In this document: in pieces, positions 61,172-64,000 of the stretch
Numbering within the stretch: position 1 is the stretch's first letter
Layout: every line of letters starts with the position of its first letter
NCBI GenBank assembly: GCA_963170055.1
Contig: CAUJGJ010000135.1
Span: 283,501-347,500 of the forward strand
Origin: Halisarca cf. caerulea
Taxonomy: Eukaryota > Porifera > Demospongiae > Chondrillida > Halisarcidae
Length of the DNA: 64,000 nucleotides
Reading direction: 5' to 3'
Translations under genes and position numbers: made by a program
The notes under the pieces: model-generated
What the model was told of the DNA's origin: nothing
Databases searched by the model: none
Seen by the model: the letters and a program-made list of their open reading frames with translations, nothing else

Positions 61172-63625
61172 ATGTACAAGAGTCAGCTGAGAAATTTTGT
61201 TTCTGGACTGCTTCGTCCGTCTTCGGTTTCATCCACTCCCGAACAACCAGAAATTTTAGAAGACAGTGAATTTTTATCTTTGGTCGACGAAGAGAAGCCT
61301 TGCTTAGGGGTGCTTACAAGTGGAGGAGATGCTCCGGGAATGAATGCTTGCGTCAGGGCTGTGACTAGAATGGGGATTTCCAAGGGAATGCGTGTTTTTG
61401 CGATCCACGAAGGCTATCAGGGCATGGTTGAAGGCGGAAATTTCATTCGAGAGCTACTTTGGACCAACGTCACGGACACGATTCACAGGGGAGGTACCAT
61501 CATCGGAACCGCGCGCTGCAAGGCCTTCAGAGAGCGCTCAGGCCGTCTCCAAGCCGCCCAGAACCTCGTGACACGCGGGATACATAATCTAGTTGTGATT
61601 GGTGGTGATGGAAGCCTTACTGGGGCCAATCTGTTCAAGCAGGAATGGAGTGGTTTGCTTCAAGAGTTGGTCAGCACAAACCGCATTGCCGCATCACTTG
61701 CAGAGAAGTATCGTTACCTGAATATCGTCGGCATTGTGGGCTCCATCGACAATGACATGTGTGGTACAGACATGACCATTGGAGTGGATACGGCCCTGCA
61801 TCGAATCATCAGTGCAATTGATTGCGTATGTAGCACAGCTGACAGCCACCAGCGGTCGTTTGTGATTGAGGTGATGGGCCGACACTGTGGCTATCTTGCT
61901 CTCATGAGCTCCATTGCAGGGCAAGCAGATTGGGTGATTTTACCCGAGAACCCAATGGAACCGGGGTGGGAGGACACAATGTGCAAGACCATCAAACAAG
62001 CTCGTGATAACGGCAGACGCATGAGCCTAGTTGTCATTGCAGAGGGAGCAGTTGATGTCGAACATCAGCCCATCTCCTCGGCTCACGTGAAGAAAGTTCT
62101 TGAAGAAAAGCTTCACCATGACACTCGGATCACAGTTCTTGGGCATATCCAAAGAGGGGGTTCCCCTTCATTCTATGACCGTCTTATCGGCTGTCGCCTA
62201 GGAGCAGCAGCCGTTCTCCATCTCGCCAATGCTGAGGGAGAAGTGGAGCCTGTGATTGCGGGCATGCAGGGTAACCAGGTCACATACAAACCCATGATGG
62301 AGAGTGTCAAGATGACCCAGGATGTCAACAGTGCGTTGAGATGTAAGGATTTTGAAACAGCAAAATGTCTTCGCGGTCCAAGTTTTCAACGCAATCTAGC
62401 TATGGCGCTCACTCTCAACAACCTTGTGGAGGCCAAGAAGCAACCCTACCCGTATCGCTTTGCTGTGACCCAAGTGGGCGCCCCTGCTTGTGGAGTCAAC
62501 AGTTGCATTAGTGCTTTTGTGCGTATGATGCTCCAGGAAGGCCATGAAGTTGTGGGGATATATGAAGGATTTGAAGGACTGCTTTCGGGTGACCCCAACA
62601 ATTTGGTCCATTTTAAGTGGATTGATGTTGACGGGTTGGTGCGTGATGGCGGATGTATGCTCGGCACAAATCGCACTCTCCCTACAGAAGCCAACATAGA
62701 TGCCATTGCTAGGCAGCTTGAGCGTCTCCAGATTCACGGTCTTTTTGTTATTGGAGGTTTTGAAGCGTATCAATCCATCACTGCTCTGTACAACGCACGG
62801 TCCACTCATCCTGCTTTCCGCATCCCCATGATATCGACTCCAGCCACCATCAGCAATAATGTTCCGGGAACTGACGTCAGCATTGGAAGTGACACCGCTC
62901 TCAACATTATCGTCGATAGCTGTGACAAACTGAGGCAGTCAGCCCTCGCCAGTCGTAAGAGGGTCTTTGTTGTTGAAACCCACGGAGGCTACTGTGGGTA
63001 CCTGGCCAGTATGGGAGCTCTGGCTGGAGCAGCAGACAATGCTTACATCTTTGAAGAACCGTTCGGTCTGAAAGAGCTCAATGAGGACCTGTTCCAGCTG
63101 AAGAGGAAGTTTGAGCACGGCTTGAAGAAAGGGATTGTTCTGAACAACGAGAAAGCTCACCCAGACTACTCCACAGAGTTCATTGCGCATTTCTTCAATG
63201 GAGAAGGGAAAGGAATGTTTGTGAGTAGGTCTAGCATCTTGGGGCACCTCCAGCAAGGTGGAGCACCCTCACCTTATGACAGGATCTTAGGAGCCAAAAT
63301 GGGATCAAAGGCAGTACCGTTTCTCCTTGAGCAAGTCAAGAAGAACACTGTGGACAGGAATTTACAGGCAAACACATGCGAATCTGTTGTCATCCTTGGA
63401 ATTTTGGGTCAGAATTATGTCTACACTCCAATAGAGCTGCTGTTCAAGAAGACAGACTTCAAGTACCGCACTCTCCTAGCAGAGCACCAATGGTGGATGC
63501 CACTAAGAGTGCTGATGAGAACACTTGCTAGAAGACTCAAGATGGACTTCTCGGGTGAAACAGAGCGCCAGATCAGTGTTGGAGAGGCAAATGATCCTTG
63601 TAAAACGAGCATTTCGTTTGACTGA
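61172..63625 (+). CDS. PFK: ATP-dependent 6-phosphofructokinase, intronless
   Basis: One uninterrupted frame of 817 residues (vertebrate PFK about 780) counted from the first ATG at 61,172; the open frame extends further upstream without another ATG. It has the eukaryotic tandem architecture. The N-half carries TSGGDAPGMN (ATP site, residues 50-58), GGTIIGTARC, VIGGDGSLTGA, VGSIDND with catalytic D193, CGTDMTIG and MGRHCGYLAL. The C-half carries VGAPACGVNS, GGCMLGTNR, VIGGFEAYQS, TPATISNNVPGTDVSIG (catalytic Asp replaced, as in the regulatory half), ETHGGYCGYLA and GHLQQGGAPSPYDR. It converts fructose-6-phosphate to fructose-1,6-bisphosphate, the committed step of glycolysis, in the cytosol. 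All catalytic motifs look intact. No intron interrupts 2.45 kb, although nearby genes have six to nine exons, which suggests a retrocopy that kept its function. A 5' leader exon is possible (acceptor-like CACTACAG at 61,102-61,109). Confidence 0.97.
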   Translation: MYKSQLRNFVSGLLRPSSVSSTPEQPEILEDSEFLSLVDEEKPCLGVLTSGGDAPGMNACVRAVTRMGISKGMRVFAIHEGYQGMVEGGNFIRELLWTNVTDTIHRGGTIIGTARCKAFRERSGRLQAAQNLVTRGIHNLVVIGGDGSLTGANLFKQEWSGLLQELVSTNRIAASLAEKYRYLNIVGIVGSIDNDMCGTDMTIGVDTALHRIISAIDCVCSTADSHQRSFVIEVMGRHCGYLALMSSIAGQADWVILPENPMEPGWEDTMCKTIKQARDNGRRMSLVVIAEGAVDVEHQPISSAHVKKVLEEKLHHDTRITVLGHIQRGGSPSFYDRLIGCRLGAAAVLHLANAEGEVEPVIAGMQGNQVTYKPMMESVKMTQDVNSALRCKDFETAKCLRGPSFQRNLAMALTLNNLVEAKKQPYPYRFAVTQVGAPACGVNSCISAFVRMMLQEGHEVVGIYEGFEGLLSGDPNNLVHFKWIDVDGLVRDGGCMLGTNRTLPTEANIDAIARQLERLQIHGLFVIGGFEAYQSITALYNARSTHPAFRIPMISTPATISNNVPGTDVSIGSDTALNIIVDSCDKLRQSALASRKRVFVVETHGGYCGYLASMGALAGAADNAYIFEEPFGLKELNEDLFQLKRKFEHGLKKGIVLNNEKAHPDYSTEFIAHFFNGEGKGMFVSRSSILGHLQQGGAPSPYDRILGAKMGSKAVPFLLEQVKKNTVDRNLQANTCESVVILGILGQNYVYTPIELLFKKTDFKYRTLLAEHQWWMPLRVLMRTLARRLKMDFSGETERQISVGEANDPCKTSISFD

Positions 63626-64000
63626 GACTTGTGTGTATGTACGTATGTGTGTGTTTGTCAACCTCTGTGTAGTTTCATTTATCCAGCACTCCCGAGTAAT
63701 GTGTACTTCATTCAATATAACTTTTTTGGTGTGTGTGTGGCTGCTGGTTTGTAGACTGTGTGTGTTGTGTGCGGTTTAGTTGCATGTGCATGTTTGTACA
63801 ACATTCTGGATATTGTCCTGTGGTATGTACGTATGTAGTTATTATGTCCATCAGATCTCTGCTTTAATAGCATTTCTTGCCATCTATTTATTAATGTTAT
63901 CTATAATGCTAAGATTAATGACAATTTGGTATGCATGACCATAAGACAATGTAATACAAATACATGCAGGGAAACTTGCTCAAACTACGTATACCTCAAG
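63626..64000. other. 3' flank of PFK, no further gene seen
   Basis: GT-rich then AT-rich sequence to the window edge. I found no AATAAA and no poly-A tract that would mark a young retrocopy. Confidence 0.5.

Noticed and set aside
61183..63612. Several minus-strand frames across the PFK gene
   Set aside because: Shadows of the PFK coding frame.

Overview
The window looks like nuclear DNA of a marine invertebrate, most likely a sponge. This is inferred from three things: housekeeping genes with animal-type domains and short GT-AG introns, a modular receptor that joins immunoglobulin and fibronectin domains to Death and CARD domains, and dense MITEs with very many CA/GT microsatellites. The species is not identified. 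All gene models were assembled by hand from splice sites and reading-frame continuity; exon coordinates are given in the entries.

Layout. Positions 1-13,570 are one large tandem array of a 104-bp unit (about 130 copies, running off the left edge). Each unit carries a near-perfect palindrome, and a block of about 1.45 kb in the array is inverted. The array abuts a decayed DDE transposase (13,648-14,313). From 14.3 to 22 kb the DNA is gene-poor: a broken non-LTR reverse transcriptase, a possible decayed exon and microsatellites.

From 22,088 to 44,247 (minus strand) I can chain 17 exons, all joined in phase 1, into one open frame of about 1,010 residues: signal peptide, Ig domain, two cysteine-rich FN3 domains, a membrane segment, a cytoplasmic linker with two micro-exons, three Death domains, Ser/Thr-rich linkers and a C-terminal CARD. 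This would be a cell-surface receptor carrying its own death/inflammasome-type adaptor domains, and is the most notable item here. Its introns hold several transposons.

From 44.5 kb onward there is a compact housekeeping cluster. APEX1 (AP endonuclease, minus, nine exons, 352 aa) is divergent from GET1 (tail-anchored protein insertion, plus, six exons) across a 213-bp shared promoter gap. LAS1L (pre-rRNA processing nuclease, plus, nine exons, 547 aa) follows, then an intronless 6-phosphofructokinase (plus, 817 aa), probably a retrocopy because its neighbours are intron-rich. The genes are not functionally linked; they do DNA repair, membrane insertion, ribosome biogenesis and glycolysis. Repeats, MITEs and pogo-like relics fill their introns, and several introns begin directly with a GT microsatellite at the splice donor.
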